Shown in pieces: positions 13,599 through 13,920 of a stretch of DNA of 13,920 bases. Made by a program: the position numbers and the translations under genes. Every line of letters begins with the position of its first letter. Position 1 is the first letter of the stretch. This stretch comes from an uncultured Mycoplasmatota bacterium (GTDB lineage: Bacteria; Bacillota_I; Bacilli_A; RF39; UBA660): NCBI GenBank assembly GCA_900546745.1, contig URDT01000032.1, positions 1-13,920 on the forward strand, read 5' to 3'. The notes under the pieces were generated by a model, which did no database searches, was not told where the DNA came from, and worked only from the letters and a program-made list of their open reading frames with translations.

Positions 13599-13920
13599 AT
13601 GATAGAAACAAAACCCTTTTATACTTGTAAGTATGATAAAGCATTTAAAGAAATTATGATGAAAGAAGAAAATTTTAATATCTTAAAAAAAGTATTAGAA
13701 ACGATATTAAAAGTAAGGATTCAAGAAATCAAATTACAATCCCTGAATTTAAATACAGGAAATATTCATATTAAGGGAAAAGAAGTAGATTTATTAGTCA
13801 TAACAGAACAAGGAAAAATAGAAGTAGAAGTAAATACTTATTATAACGATTATGTAAGAACAAGGAATTTTAGTTATATTACAAGTATTTATAATAATCA
13901 AGTAACAGTAGGAGAAAAAT
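13599..13920 (+). CDS. Rpn/PD-(D/E)XK nuclease-family protein, N-terminal part (3' end outside the window)
   Basis: The frame is open from an ATG preceded by CGGAGAA at good spacing and runs off the window after 107 codons. The pattern is that of the Rpn, or 'PD-(D/E)XK nuclease family transposase', group: 'DKAFKEIMMKEENFNILKKVLETIL' near the start, a putative catalytic Asp in 'GKEVDLLV' (D64), the strand 'GKIEVEVN' (E77, N79), then 'RTRNFSYITSIYNNQVTVGE', which resembles the conserved 'R...Y.....Y..Q...GE' stretch of the family. Known Rpn proteins are DNA endonucleases that promote recombination, and many copies behave as selfish or defence-linked genes. E-x-N replaces the commoner E-x-Q/K, so activity is uncertain. 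The gene has no evident link to polC and is separated from it by a terminator. The family call rests on pattern memory over a partial protein. Confidence 0.7.
   Translation, partial: MIETKPFYTCKYDKAFKEIMMKEENFNILKKVLETILKVRIQEIKLQSLNLNTGNIHIKGKEVDLLVITEQGKIEVEVNTYYNDYVRTRNFSYITSIYNNQVTVGEK

Noticed and set aside
1..13920. TGA read as tryptophan (Mollicutes code)
   Set aside because: Every Trp in the recognised proteins is TGG, and no gene needs an in-frame TGA to stay open.

Overview
The window is A+T-rich DNA from a low-GC Gram-positive bacterium (Bacillota). The main evidence is the 1520-residue PolC-type replicative polymerase, which is confined to that lineage in practice, the strong AGGAGG-like ribosome sites, the compact U-tract terminators, and the hisS-aspS and prfA-prmC gene pairs. 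Trp is written TGG throughout and every complete gene ends in TAA or TAG, so the standard bacterial code fits. The compact layout would suit an uncultured Bacilli, Erysipelotrichia or RF39-like gut organism, but genus-level placement is inference. All genes lie on the + strand.

Region 1 (1-2750): the 3' end of one ClpX-like AAA+ gene, then one base later a 759-residue second ClpX-like AAA+ protein. The second has the full unfoldase motif set, including a GYTG pore loop and an IGY tripeptide where ClpX carries its ClpP-docking IGF loop. In place of the ClpX zinc domain it has about 400 unrecognised N-terminal residues. This pair is the least explained and most interesting part of the window.

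Region 2 (2750-5587): hisS from its own promoter, overlapped by aspS, then a 48-residue microprotein gene and a terminator. The AspRS is the short archaeal/eukaryotic-like type rather than the ~590-residue bacterial type, although it sits at the classic hisS-aspS locus.

Region 3 (5612-6145): a single-gene unit for a 155-residue protein of unknown function with a C-terminal membrane anchor, with its own promoter and terminator.

Region 4 (6147-8865): prfA (release factor 1), a small two-helix membrane protein, prmC (the methyltransferase that modifies the release-factor GGQ glutamine; its N-terminal domain is shortened here), and an unrecognised gene that appears split by a frameshift. The unit closes with a terminator whose loop contains the -35 element of the next promoter.

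Region 5 (8846-13534): polC, with OB, PHP, DEDD exonuclease, zinc-bearing polymerase and clamp-binding parts, plus an apparent ~65-residue charged insertion, followed by a terminator. Region 6 (13599-end): the 5' part of an Rpn/PD-(D/E)XK nuclease-family gene.

Most of the window is core information processing (tRNA charging, translation termination, replication). The AAA+ pair, the small membrane proteins, the split gene and the nuclease are accessory or unexplained. No tRNA, rRNA, CRISPR array or insertion sequence was seen.
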